Shown here piece by piece: positions 1 through 8,449 of a stretch of 64,000 bases of DNA. The notes beneath the pieces were generated by a model, which saw nothing but the letters and a program-made list of their open reading frames with translations, had not been told where the DNA came from and searched no databases. The translations under genes and the position numbers were made by a program. Numbering within the stretch: the stretch's first letter is position 1; every line of letters begins with the position of its first letter. The DNA comes from Rickettsia helvetica (GTDB taxonomy: Bacteria > Pseudomonadota > Alphaproteobacteria > Rickettsiales > Rickettsiaceae): assembly GCF_963970025.1 (NCBI RefSeq), contig NZ_OZ018776.1:434001-498000 (forward strand). The letters run 5' to 3'.

Positions 1-2
1 TA

Positions 3-119
3 TCGTCATTGCGAGGAAATTATGAAATAATTGACGAAGCAATCCAGAAAAAATGCTAATTTCTAGCATTTTTTTTTAATTATTTTCTAGATTGCCACGC
101 CCCTTTCAGTCGCTCGCAA
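3..119. repeat. Dispersed palindromic repeat, family A, copy 1
   Basis: The element begins with the motif tcattgcgagga and ends with cgctcgcaa, so its ends are near-complementary. The inner arms gaagcaatccag and ctagattgcc also pair, around an AT-rich loop. Five more copies occur in this window near 6938, 23459, 36994, 53940 (opposite orientation) and 62236. It is a mobile-looking rickettsial palindromic element. No coding function is supported. Confidence 0.8.
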
Positions 120-149
120 GGTATTATTACGTGGATCGGTTTTTCAGTT

Positions 150-250
150 GTCATCCCACGATCAAGTCGCGGGATCCAGTTAAAAATACTAACATTATTA
201 GTATTTTTAATTGTTTTTTTTTGGATACCGTGGTCAAGCCACGGTATGAC
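150..250. repeat. Dispersed palindromic repeat, family B, copy 1
   Basis: The arms gtcatcccacgatcaag and its near-complement, ending in cacggtatgac, enclose an AT-rich centre. Related copies lie near 14047, 27254, 35493, 45251 and 50370. It sits directly beside a family A copy, so the first 300 bases of the window are essentially repeat sequence. I see no gene between 1 and 579. Confidence 0.75.
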
Positions 251-579
251 ACCGAATGCGTTTTTCAATCTACGCAACAATGCTGAGCTAGGAATGACAT
301 AGCAGCCATGAAACAATGAAAAAATTTTTGAAATCAATAATCATATTGACTTTTTGAAAGTTATATATAAAACGATACTTGAAATAGCAAAGTGCTGTTT
401 CAGGGTGTCGAAACCTCTGCCAAAAGTGAGAGCATTTCTCACAAAACTGATGTAATCCTTGACTCTTTTGATCGGGGGGGATGATAGGGTATGTTCAGGG
501 CTTAGGGTATAACTTTAAGCTTAAAGCCTATCATAGCTGTTGTTCTATACAGTGTTACTAACGCCCTGGTGATTTATGT

Positions 580-1569
580 TTAAGAAGTCAAGATAATTTG
601 TTTATATTGTTCCTGCCAAGGTCGTTTGTTTTTAACAATGTTATTGATAATTATTATTATCTTTCGCATTACAGCAGTAAGAGCTAATTGTTTGGCCTTT
701 CCTTTTTCTACAAGTCTTTTATAAAAAGGTTTAACTGCAGAATTACATCTTACAGACATAACAGCTGCCATATATAATGCTGCCCGTACCGTTTTTCTAC
801 CACCTTTAGTTTTTGCTTTAAATCTTGTTTTGCCACTTTCCTTACAGTGAGGTGCTACTCCTACTAAAGAAGCTATTTGTTTACAATTTAAATTACCAAG
901 CTCCGGTAATTCTGTAATTAAGGTTATTGCTATAATCGAGCCAATACCTGGGATAGTAATGAGTAAATTATATATTTCTTTGTAACTTTCTAGATTTAAA
1001 ATAAGATGTAATATAAGCTTTTCTACTTATTCCTTTTGGCTATTAAGTAAATCAATAACATTATTTATACTATTAATTATTTTTTGATTAGTAACTCTAC
1101 GTAAGCGATTGCGTTCAGATACTATCATAGTAATTAATTGGTTACGTCTAGCTGTAAGTTCTTTTAATTCTTTTTCTATCTCATTCGCTACTTTTCTAGA
1201 TTCAGGGTTAATTTTTTCTGCAAATAATGCTAACATTTGTGCATCGATGGTATCAGTTTTTGTAAACTTACCTCTCATAGTTCTAAATGCTGATGTAAAA
1301 TAAGGATTAACTACTGACACCAAATATCCTGCTTTTTATAAGGTGTTTGCCGCTTTATATTCAAGCCCACCGGTAGCTTCAATTACAATTTTAGCAATAC
1401 TATAACCTGCTATATATTCGGCTAGCTCATTAATGCCTTTTTGATCATTATTAAAAACTTTATATTTATTCAATGGGTGTAACCAGACGTCTAAAGTATC
1501 TTCAGATACATCGATACCTATAAAGATATGCTTTGTTATGTTTTTCTCTCCTGTCCCATGTACGAGCAA
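580..1569 (-). pseudogene. IS110-family transposase, two in-frame stops
   Basis: One frame runs the full length and encodes about 330 residues of an IS110-type DEDD transposase. The N-terminus has the catalytic Asp in IGIDVSED, a Glu in VIEATGG and the Asp pair in TDTIDAQ. The C-terminal half has PGIGSIIA and the typical GGRKTVRAALY segment. The frame is broken only by two TAA codons, at 1333-1335 (after AANTL) and at 1027-1029 (after NSQKE). No frameshift is needed to join the three pieces. There is no good ATG, and the first usable start is TTG at 1569, inside a strong inverted repeat. I infer a dead insertion sequence whose ends I cannot define. Confidence 0.85.
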
Positions 1570-1618
1570 GGGGGTTATTCACTTGATCTTAATGGTTGAT
1601 CGTGAATAACCCCTTGCT
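1565..1618. repeat. Inverted repeat at transposase 5' end
   Basis: The arm agcaagggggttattcac (1565-1582) pairs with gtgaataaccccttgct (1602-1618), with one extra G, around a 19-base loop. It covers the probable start of the IS110 transposase. A second hairpin follows at 1770-1799 (accaccaagag / ctcttcggtggt). In IS110 elements the non-coding segment upstream of the transposase can encode the bridge RNA, so this segment is a candidate remnant of that structured RNA. Confidence 0.6.
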
Positions 1619-1843
1619 CTATTGATTTGTTTGGAACCAAATGAAGTAAGGAGTAACACACCGGGGCACGGTTCATTAATTATAATTAAATTAATAACCT
1701 GACCACCATCGTTACCTCCTTACAGTATCTAGAATTATGCATTATTCTAAACACTTATTAAATACATAGACCACCAAGAGTTTATTTCTCTTCGGTGGTT
1801 GAAACTTGAGCAATTTAAGTTTAATCAGGAGAACTAAGCCGTT

Positions 1844-2226
1844 ATGAACACTAAAACAGTAGCAGAAAAGAATAGCCATTATTGAGCCGTATCTAGATTT
1901 TATTATTAAAGACAAAGACTTATTACGTGAAATTTATCCGAATGGCATGAATAGGGAATTAAGAATAGAACTTATTTTAGCTCAAAAACCTTACACATCA
2001 TATTCTTACTACAAATTAATCAGAAATTTATTCAAATTACCATACCGAAAAATTATACTTATAATCGACAAACAACTTTTAAAAGCATCTCTTGATTTAT
2101 TTCGTTCAATTATTCTCGGCACTTTATCATATCTTGATGTTGGTTCTCTATTAATTCGTCAAGCTGTTCTTCTATACTTATAATCTTTAATTTTAAAAGC
2201 TTATGATCTGCTAAGCGTTGTTGCAT
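1844..2226. pseudogene. Unidentified coding remnants on both strands
   Basis: On the plus strand a start at 1844, with aggaga upstream, begins a protein that shifts frame within 15 codons and then reads on as IAIIEPYLDFIIKDKDLLRE and beyond, to about 2040. On the minus strand an ATG at 2226 opens a short coiled-coil-like stretch (KIISIEEQLDELIE) that soon stops. That stretch faintly recalls the middle of IS110 transposases. I do not recognise either piece. They look like debris of two accessory genes that face each other. Confidence 0.3.
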
Positions 2227-2240
2227 ATTAGTTGTTATGT

Positions 2241-2474
2241 CTATATATATATATGGGATTTGCAAATAAGAAATTTGATTTTTTGTGATATAATGTTTAG
2301 TGTATTTGTAAGTATAGATTTATCATAAGTATTTATTGTGGTATCATTAGGTATTCTAACATTTATAGCATCCACTAAACTTTGAACACTACCATATTCG
2401 GTTACTAACTCTTTATTTCGTTCTAAATACTTGTTAATCATAGCATTACTTAAGGTTTTATCTTGTTCGTTCAT
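2241..2474 (-). CDS. Small hypothetical protein downstream of LRR gene
   Basis: The ATG at 2474 lies one base after the TAA of the leucine-rich-repeat gene (2476-2478), so the two were probably co-translated. The product is about 77 residues, hydrophilic and mostly helical in character (NKYLERNKELVTEYGSVQSL), without a signal peptide. An upstream TTG at 2489 would add five residues but has less support. I do not recognise it, and it could be the detached tail of the upstream protein. Confidence 0.4.
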   Translation of the reverse strand: MNEQDKTLSNAMINKYLERNKELVTEYGSVQSLVDAINVRIPNDTTINTYDKSILTNTLNIISQKIKFLICKSHIYI

Positions 2475-2475
2475 A

Positions 2476-3071
2476 TTATTTTGCTCCAAATTTACCAGTA
2501 ATAGTAATGTTTTCTTCTAAAGCTTCAATAATTGGTTTTACTCCATAAACATTTATCTTATTTAATGAAATATCAAGATAATTTAAAGCTTTATTATTTT
2601 TTAAAAATTCAGCTATTAACTTTGCTCCATCATTAGCTATATTATTGTTATGCAAATCTAAATGTGAAATGGGATTATTATGTAACTTTAAGTTTTCGAT
2701 AATTGTGTTTAATCCTGTAATTTCTATATTGTTGTTCCCTAGATTAAAATAAATTATAGTATTTGCTTGTAAGATTTCAGCTAATAAGACCGTTTTTTGA
2801 TCATTTAAATTATTACAACTAAAAAATCAATTGCTTCTAACTTTTTATTTGACTTTAAAGCTTCTATGATAATTTTAATCTCTTTATAACTTATTTGACT
2901 TCCAGAAAAATTAATACTAGTAATTGTGTTAATATTTTTTATTTTTGTTGCAATTAATTTAGCTATGTCATCATTTATTGTTTGAGGTCGTGTATCAAGA
3001 AAAGTAATAAAAAAATTATTGACGAGTTCATTATTTTTTAGGATCGTGCAACCCTGGTTGTTGTGCTTCAT
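2476..3071 (-). pseudogene. Leucine-rich-repeat protein, frameshifted
   Basis: The start at 3071 is preceded by the 126-bp leader shared with the LRR gene at 14455. The first frame ends at 2805. A one-base shift at the A6 run at 2821-2826 (T6 in the gene) restores a frame running to the TAA at 2476-2478. Repeats of the ribonuclease-inhibitor/NLRC type are visible, for example ISHLDLHNNNIANDGAKLIA followed by ALNYLDISLNKINVYGVKPI. About 195 residues are encoded if the frame is repaired. Such proteins usually bind other proteins and in intracellular bacteria are often secreted, but no secretion signal is visible here. Homopolymer loss could be a true mutation or an assembly error. Confidence 0.7.
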
Positions 3072-3081
3072 ATTTCCATCC

Positions 3082-3207
3082 TTATTAAATTCTATAAATT
3101 TTAATATTTTGTTAAAAAAATAACTGAAATATGGATAAACTATAATAAGTAGTTTTAAGAATGCAATAGAAATTTAATTAGAAGTATAAATAAATGAATT
3201 GAGATTG
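3082..3207 (-). repeat. 126-bp leader duplicated (inverted) at 14327-14452
   Basis: The reverse complement of this segment is identical, base for base, to 14327-14452. Both copies end immediately before the start of an LRR gene (3071 on the minus strand, 14455 on the plus strand). It probably contains the promoter and leader of this gene family. It is strongly AT-rich, with tttatacttc and tattatagtttatcc stretches that could be -10-like. Confidence 0.9.
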
Positions 3208-3331
3208 ATTTAAAGAAGAATCACTAGAAAGATTCAACATTATCTAACTTTTTTTTTGGAAAGCAAAAAGTCCTTAGTTTATAATGTGTTCGCTGTTTGA
3301 GGTGTTTATAAATTGGAATAGAAATAAAGAA

Positions 3332-3407
3332 TGGTGGCCACGGTTGGAATTGAACCAACGACACAAGGATTTTCAGTCCTTTGCTCTACCGACTGAGCTA
3401 CGTGGCC
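3332..3407 (-). tRNA. tRNA-Phe (GAA)
   Basis: The minus strand folds into a full cloverleaf of 76 bases including an encoded CCA end (3332-3334). The acceptor starts GGCCACG, the D arm has GCTCAGTCGGTAGAGC, the anticodon stem-loop is GGACTGAAAATCC with anticodon GAA, and the T arm contains GTTCAATTCC. It lies about 260 bases upstream of dusB on the other strand, in a stretch flanked by a family C repeat. Confidence 0.97.
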
Positions 3408-3417
3408 GTATATACTC

Positions 3418-3528
3418 GTTTAATTTGAAAAATTGGCTACGTCGTCTTTGTAAGTCCTCAGATGCTCACGTATTATTATACGCTCCGCTCCTCGGCTTAC
3501 AGACTCCTTGCTCTTTTCCAAATTAAAC
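3418..3528. repeat. Palindromic repeat, family C, copy 1
   Basis: This 111-bp element has arms gtttaatttg / caaattaaac and an inner conserved core (gtcgtctttgtaagtcctc ... cctcggcttacagactcc). Two further copies lie at 9816-9926, inside comEC, and at 25101-25233, at the end of carD. The core is better conserved than the arms, and the arms co-vary, as expected for a structured palindromic element. This copy abuts the 5' end of tRNA-Phe. Confidence 0.8.
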
Positions 3529-3671
3529 TTCGTCTATCTACTATTCATTTATTAGGAGTATGAACTTAAGCTTATAATAGATTAATCGGCTTTTGTCTAT
3601 TCTTAATTAGTAATATTAGACAAAAATACTTAATTATGATATTATGAGCGTTTATTTTTATAACGGTTTTT

Positions 3672-4655
3672 ATGATCAAAATCGGCAATATTGAACTTTC
3701 TTCAAATATAATTCTTGCTCCAATGTCAGGTGTTACGGATTTGGAATTTAGAAGATTGGTGAAAAGATTCGGTACAGGGCTTGTAGTTTCTGAAATGGTA
3801 GCAAGTAGGGCAATGATTGTGGAATCTAGGCAGTCACTACAAAAAAGTGCCATTATGCGTGATGATGCAACAAGTGCTTGCATACAGCTAGCAGGCTGTG
3901 AGCCGAATGTAATAGCTGAAGCTGCTAAAATGAATGAGGATATGGGGGCGAAAATTATCGATCTTAATTTTGGCTGTCCAGCGAAAAAAGTAGTAGGCGG
4001 TTATTCAGGTTCGGCTCTAATGAGAGATGAGCAGCTGGCAGCTAAGATTTTTGAAGCTACCGTTAAAGCGGTAAAAGTTCCGGTAACCGTTAAAATGCGT
4101 ATGGGCTGGGATGATCACACGAAAAACGCTCCGACTTTAGCCAAAATTGCTGAAGGCTCAGGTGTTCAGATGGTTACCGTTCACGGTAGAACTAGATGTC
4201 AGTTTTATTCCGGTAGTGCCGATTGGGATTTTATACGATTAGTTAAAGAAGCAGTAAAAATTCCGGTTATTGCTAACGGTGACATCACTAATTTTACCAA
4301 AGCAAAAGAAGCTCTGCAAAGATCGGGTGCGGACGGTATTATGGTCGGTAGAGGAGCATATGGCAAACCTTGGCTTATTTCACAAATTGATCATTATCTT
4401 AAAACAGGTGAAGAAAAACCTGCTCCCTCTATAGCAAAACAGCTAGATATCGTAACCGAGCATTATGATGCAATACTTGATTATTACGGCGAATCCGTGG
4501 GCGTACCTATTGCTCGTAAGCATATTGGTTGGTATAGTAGCGGTTTACCGAATTCGGCAGAGTTTAGAGGTGCCGTTAATTTGATGAACGATCCCGCAAC
4601 GGTAAAAGAGAAAATTGCGGAATTTTATACGAGCGTTATGGAGATGAATAAATGA
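3672..4655 (+). CDS. dusB: tRNA-dihydrouridine synthase
   Basis: The product reduces uridines in the D loop of tRNAs using FMN and NAD(P)H. The 327-residue protein has the expected length and order: the N-terminal TIM barrel begins at NIILAPMSGVTD, the catalytic Cys102 is in LNFGCPAKKV, and the FMN/phosphate segments are VHGRTR, IANGDI and GADGIMVGRGAYGKPW. The ATG at 3672 precedes the first conserved strand. Its last codons overlap the next gene (ATGA at 4652-4655), so the two form an operon. It was called NifR3 in older annotations. It is intact. Confidence 0.95.
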   Translation: MIKIGNIELSSNIILAPMSGVTDLEFRRLVKRFGTGLVVSEMVASRAMIVESRQSLQKSAIMRDDATSACIQLAGCEPNVIAEAAKMNEDMGAKIIDLNFGCPAKKVVGGYSGSALMRDEQLAAKIFEATVKAVKVPVTVKMRMGWDDHTKNAPTLAKIAEGSGVQMVTVHGRTRCQFYSGSADWDFIRLVKEAVKIPVIANGDITNFTKAKEALQRSGADGIMVGRGAYGKPWLISQIDHYLKTGEEKPAPSIAKQLDIVTEHYDAILDYYGESVGVPIARKHIGWYSSGLPNSAEFRGAVNLMNDPATVKEKIAEFYTSVMEMNK

Positions 4656-5607
4656 AAAGAATTGTAAGTTTTATTTTTATAATATTATTTTTTAATTTAA
4701 GCTATGCAAGTGAAAAAGCAGCAATCATAATTGATTATAAACCGGTATTGTTGCCTGTAATTGCTGAAAATAAAAAAATAAAAATCGCTATTCATTCTTA
4801 TTTAAATAATGAGAAATCATATTTCGTTTTAGTAGATCCGAATTCTTTTAAAACTGAGCTAGTTCTACAAGAGCTGGTAATTTTACCTACGAATAAAATA
4901 GAAGAAGAAAATCTTCTGAAAAAATTAAATAAAACTCCGTATATTAAACTTTAGATAAATATAGCTCTGCACCTTATACACAGCAAAATTACGGTACTAC
5001 GAGTAGCATGTATAAAGTAAAAGGACAATTTCTTACGATTGATATGTGTCCTTCTTCCAAAAGCTTTGAGAAAGAGTTTTTTAACATTCTTTTAGAATTA
5101 TCAATCAAACTAAATAAACCTATTCCGATTGCTATATGTGTTTCAGGATTATGGATTAATAAACATCAAGAGGAGTTTTTATGGCTAATAAAGCAACAAG
5201 AAAACGGTTATCTACAAATAATATGGGTTAATCATTCATTTAGCCATCCTTACTTTAAAGATAAACCTCTTGAAGATAATTTTCTTCTTTCCAATAAAGA
5301 TGATTTTGAAAATGAAGTATTAGAAGCAGGAAAAATATTGGTAAGTTATAATATTGCTCCATCGCCTTTCTTTCGTTTCCCTGGATTAGTTTCTGATCAA
5401 ACATTAATAGAAAAACTAAAAGATTTTGGATTTATCCCGCTTGGCAGCAATGCATGGCTTGCTAAAGGTGAAAAAGTTCAAGATGGTTTTTTTATATTAG
5501 TACACGGTAATAGTAACGAAAAAGCCGGAATAGATTTAATTATGCCAATGCTACCAAAACTAAAATTACTTCCTATTGAAAAGGCGTTTTTACTGCCGAA
5601 TTTATAA
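4652..5607 (+). pseudogene. Polysaccharide deacetylase-like secreted protein, frameshifted
   Basis: The first piece (4652-4954, 100 residues) starts with a signal peptide (MKRIVSFIFIILFFNLSYA). It ends at TAG because of a one-base deletion near 4950. The second frame takes over directly (LDKYSSAPYTQQNY) and runs to 5607. NodB-type features appear in the second part: NHSFSHP resembles the metal-binding H-x-S-x-H motif and FFRFPGL resembles the catalytic R-x-P-G motif. The repaired protein would be about 317 residues and periplasmic, possibly trimming an N-acetylated glycan. The gene overlaps dusB by 4 bases. The single small lesion means the loss is recent, or a sequencing error. Confidence 0.75.
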
Positions 5608-5673
5608 TTCAATTTTTCTAGTAGGGCTTTTATCTCTTCGAATATCAAGCTTTGTACCGAATAGTGGAGAATT

Positions 5674-6132
5674 TTATAAAAAATCAATAAGGGAAGATTC
5701 TTGTGAATTTTCTTTATGATTTGTTATAATACTACACAAACGTTTGTTTTCATCTAATACTTCTAGGTTTACTTCGATTAAAGGCGGAGTAAGTAAGTGC
5801 TTAATGATCTCAGACCATTCTATTAAAATTAAATTGCCGTTTAATGCCTCTTCAAGCCCAAGTTCATAAATTTCTTCAGGTGATTTAAGACGATAAAGAT
5901 CATAATGATAAATAGTGAAATTAGGAGCTTTATATGTTTGCAGTAAGTTAAAAGTCGGGCTTATAATGATTGTATTTTCACCGCAAAAATGTTTAATAAT
6001 TTCACGACAAAAAAATGTTTTACCTGCTCCAAGGTCACTGTTAAATAAAACTATATCATTTGGTTTTAAGCGTTGTGCAAAGAGTTTTGCAAGATTCTTT
6101 GTCTCTTCTTCGTTATTTAATTTTATAAACAT
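5674..6132 (-). CDS. tsaE: tRNA threonylcarbamoyladenosine synthesis ATPase
   Basis: TsaE is the ATPase that drives the TsaD-TsaB complex in making t6A at position 37 of ANN-decoding tRNAs. The 152-residue protein is family-typical, with Walker A SDLGAGKTFF (Lys38, Thr39), a switch-like SPTFNLLQTY and the conserved YHYDLYRL and IEWSE segments. Its start lies inside the 3' end of znuA (10-base overlap), which suggests translational coupling. The partner tsaD is in this window at 49254-50282. Confidence 0.95.
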   Translation of the reverse strand: MFIKLNNEEETKNLAKLFAQRLKPNDIVLFNSDLGAGKTFFCREIIKHFCGENTIIISPTFNLLQTYKAPNFTIYHYDLYRLKSPEEIYELGLEEALNGNLILIEWSEIIKHLLTPPLIEVNLEVLDENKRLCSIITNHKENSQESSLIDFL

Positions 6133-7124
6133 TTTTTAACTTGATCAATCATTTGTAAATATTGGTTCTGAAAAGTGTTTGAATCGATATCTTTCACATT
6201 CCAGTTTTCGCTATTTAATATTATTATTTTAGCGTTTAATTTGTTATATAGTCGTGAATTTTGTTCGTTACTTAAAACAAGACATTTGTTATTAGACTCT
6301 TTAATTAAATCTTCTAGCTTGCTTATATATCGGAGGCTTTTTTGACTTTCGCTATATAATTTTGCAGTTTTAATATTAGTATTAAGAAGAAAATACTCGC
6401 TACTGTCACTTAATAAAATTACGTCTTTTATCGTTGCAAGTTCATTATTTTTGATTTCTTGTAGCTTGTTTAATTCTTTAAGTGCTGTTGAAAGGTTATT
6501 ATTAATATCTTCTTGTAGCTCAGGAAATTTTTCACTAAATTTTTGTGCAAATTCTTGTAGTAAAATCGCAGCATTATTAAGATCAAGCCAAATATGCCAA
6601 TTATCTTTTATAGTGGTTAAAGATTTAATATCACTGATTTTTATAATGTTTTTACTATGATTACTAATTAATTTCTCGGCAAAACCGTCAAATTGTTCAT
6701 TAATATAAATTGCAATATCGGCATTTTTGACTTTTACTAAATCACTAGGTTTTAAATTATAATGATGAGGGCAGTCGCTACTAATAGCTAAACTTTCTAT
6801 ATCTGCTTTATCTTTAACAAGCATTGAAACAATACTACCGATTGGCGTGATACTTACAACTATTTTAGGCTTAGCATAGCTAGTGAAGCTGAAGAATGTA
6901 AGACATAATAATGCTATGCATGTCAAACCAGTCTTTCCGTCATTGCGAGGAAAATTACAAAGTAATTGACGAAGCAATCCAGTAAAAAATTCTGATTCAC
7001 AGAATTTTTTTATTATTTTTTCTGGATTGCCACACTCCTTACAGCCGCTCGCAATGACGACTCGGTATCTACGCAACAATGCCTTTAGTCGCTCGCAATG
7101 ACGATTTAATATACTAGCTCTCAT
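6123..7124 (-). CDS. znuA: Zinc ABC transporter substrate-binding protein
   Basis: This is the periplasmic metal-binding protein of a ZnuABC-type importer. The mature part begins after a hydrophobic signal segment (GLTCIALLCLTFFSFTSYA). It carries SDCPHHYNLKPSDLVK, a histidine-containing ligand region, NADIAIYINEQFDGF, and NWHIWLDLNNA, which carries the second His ligand. The frame is open upstream to an ATG at 7124 that overlaps the cca/pcnB stop (ATGA). The roughly 60 residues before the signal peptide are translated family A repeat (6938-7060). The functional start may therefore be the TTG at 6926, directly before the signal peptide. The ATG at 7124 may be the ancestral start displaced by the repeat. 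Confidence 0.8.
   Translation of the reverse strand: MRASILNRHCERLKALLRRYRVVIASGCKECGNPEKIIKKFCESEFFTGLLRQLLCNFPRNDGKTGLTCIALLCLTFFSFTSYAKPKIVVSITPIGSIVSMLVKDKADIESLAISSDCPHHYNLKPSDLVKVKNADIAIYINEQFDGFAEKLISNHSKNIIKISDIKSLTTIKDNWHIWLDLNNAAILLQEFAQKFSEKFPELQEDINNNLSTALKELNKLQEIKNNELATIKDVILLSDSSEYFLLNTNIKTAKLYSESQKSLRYISKLEDLIKESNNKCLVLSNEQNSRLYNKLNAKIIILNSENWNVKDIDSNTFQNQYLQMIDQVKKCL
6938..7060. repeat. Family A repeat inserted in the 5' end of znuA
   Basis: This copy begins cgtcattgcgagg and ends cgctcgcaatgacga, with internal arms gaagcaatccag / ctggattgcc. It lies between the ATG that overlaps the cca/pcnB stop and the znuA signal peptide, and it keeps the znuA frame open. A partial arm of the same family (gtcgctcgcaatgacga) follows at about 7087-7104. 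Confidence 0.8.
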
Positions 7125-8278
7125 AATTTCTTCAATAACTCTGATTTACTAGGCTTGAAATCCTGCTCTATCCAAAAATTTTTTAGATATTCTAATTTTA
7201 CACCTATCTCTTTTTTTTCTATATTCATATTTAATAAGTCATTACCGTTTACTTGGAATTTCGGACGTAATAACGCATCATATTTAAGGATAAATTCTTT
7301 TGCTTGTGAATGGTTTAATTTACCGATTATGCTAGCTGCTAATAAATATTCCTTATAGTTCTTCTTTTCAAACCAAATTTTCTTTATGTTAAATTTAGCT
7401 TCATTCAGAAAGTTCGTTATTGATAATATTTGCACTGCCTCATGTTTTGAGAATTTCCAATCGAGAAAAAGTTTTGAATTTATGTTTTTTAAATTATATA
7501 GTAATAAAGCATAGTTAGTGGCTAATTCTAATTCTTTAGCTTGCTCAAAAAATTTTATTTCATAATTTTGGATAGAGAATATTAGTTCTAATATTCCTAT
7601 TTCAAACATAGCTTCTAAAATTTGTGCTACTCTTTTTGAAACGATAATTTTATCCATTTCACTTTTTATTCGCTCTCGTGATAAAGTTTTTAAGCCGTCT
7701 TTTAAAGCTTTACATGCTTTAAACCCTCCATCATCAAGCTGATTCGCATAATAGCTAGAAAACCGGAAAAAGCGTAGGATTCGCAAATAATCTTCTTTAA
7801 TTCTATCTAGAGCTTCCCCTATAAATACGACCTTTTCCTGCTGCAAATCCTTAAACCCTTCAAAGTAATCATATATCTCGTTCTTAAAGGGACAATAGCT
7901 TAAAGCATTAATAGTAAAATCTCGTCTTGCAGCATCTTCGGCAAAATCATTTGTGAATACTACTTTGGCATGTCTGCCGTTACATTCAATATCTTTTCTA
8001 AGAGTCGTAATTTCAAATTTTTCATTATTTAAAATAGCCGTAATCGTGCCGAATTTTAAACCGGTCGGAATAGTTTTTATTTTAGCTCTAGATAAAATAT
8101 TTGTTACTTCACTTGGCACTAGAGTAGTAGCTATATCGATATCATAGCTATCTTTCTCAAGTAACACATCTCGCACGCAGCCGCCGATAAGTCTTGCTTG
8201 TCCTTTTTCATTTAAGAGACTCAAAATTTTTCTATATCCTTTTGAAGGGATTTTTAAAGTTTTATGTATAATTCGCAT
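7121..8278 (-). CDS. CCA tRNA nucleotidyltransferase / poly(A) polymerase family
   Basis: A class II nucleotidyltransferase-fold protein of 385 residues. The nucleotide-binding motif LIGGCVRDVLL (30-40) is followed by the metal-binding Asp46 and Asp48 in YDIDIA. Further on come the conserved RRDFTINAL segment and RIKEDYLRILRFFRF, both typical of CCA-adding enzymes and PcnB. The tRNAs in this window already encode CCA, so repair of tRNA ends is the likelier job, but sequence alone does not separate cca from pcnB. It is followed by znuA with a 4-base overlap. Confidence 0.9.
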   Translation of the reverse strand: MRIIHKTLKIPSKGYRKILSLLNEKGQARLIGGCVRDVLLEKDSYDIDIATTLVPSEVTNILSRAKIKTIPTGLKFGTITAILNNEKFEITTLRKDIECNGRHAKVVFTNDFAEDAARRDFTINALSYCPFKNEIYDYFEGFKDLQQEKVVFIGEALDRIKEDYLRILRFFRFSSYYANQLDDGGFKACKALKDGLKTLSRERIKSEMDKIIVSKRVAQILEAMFEIGILELIFSIQNYEIKFFEQAKELELATNYALLLYNLKNINSKLFLDWKFSKHEAVQILSITNFLNEAKFNIKKIWFEKKNYKEYLLAASIIGKLNHSQAKEFILKYDALLRPKFQVNGNDLLNMNIEKKEIGVKLEYLKNFWIEQDFKPSKSELLKKL

Positions 8279-8449
8279 GGTTTGGTTTTACTGTACATTC
8301 CTTTTTATTGCAAAAGATAAGTATAATAGGGCTTTTTTTTTTAAATCTTTATTAATTGTTATTAAGCTCCCGCGGTATTTAGCTTTGTAATTGAGATTAA
8401 TATGAATTTCGGCTTTCTCACAATGATTATTTTTGTTAATGACAATTTT

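Noticed and set aside
3284..3526. 80-codon open frame on the plus strand
   Set aside because: It is the antisense of tRNA-Phe and a family C repeat.
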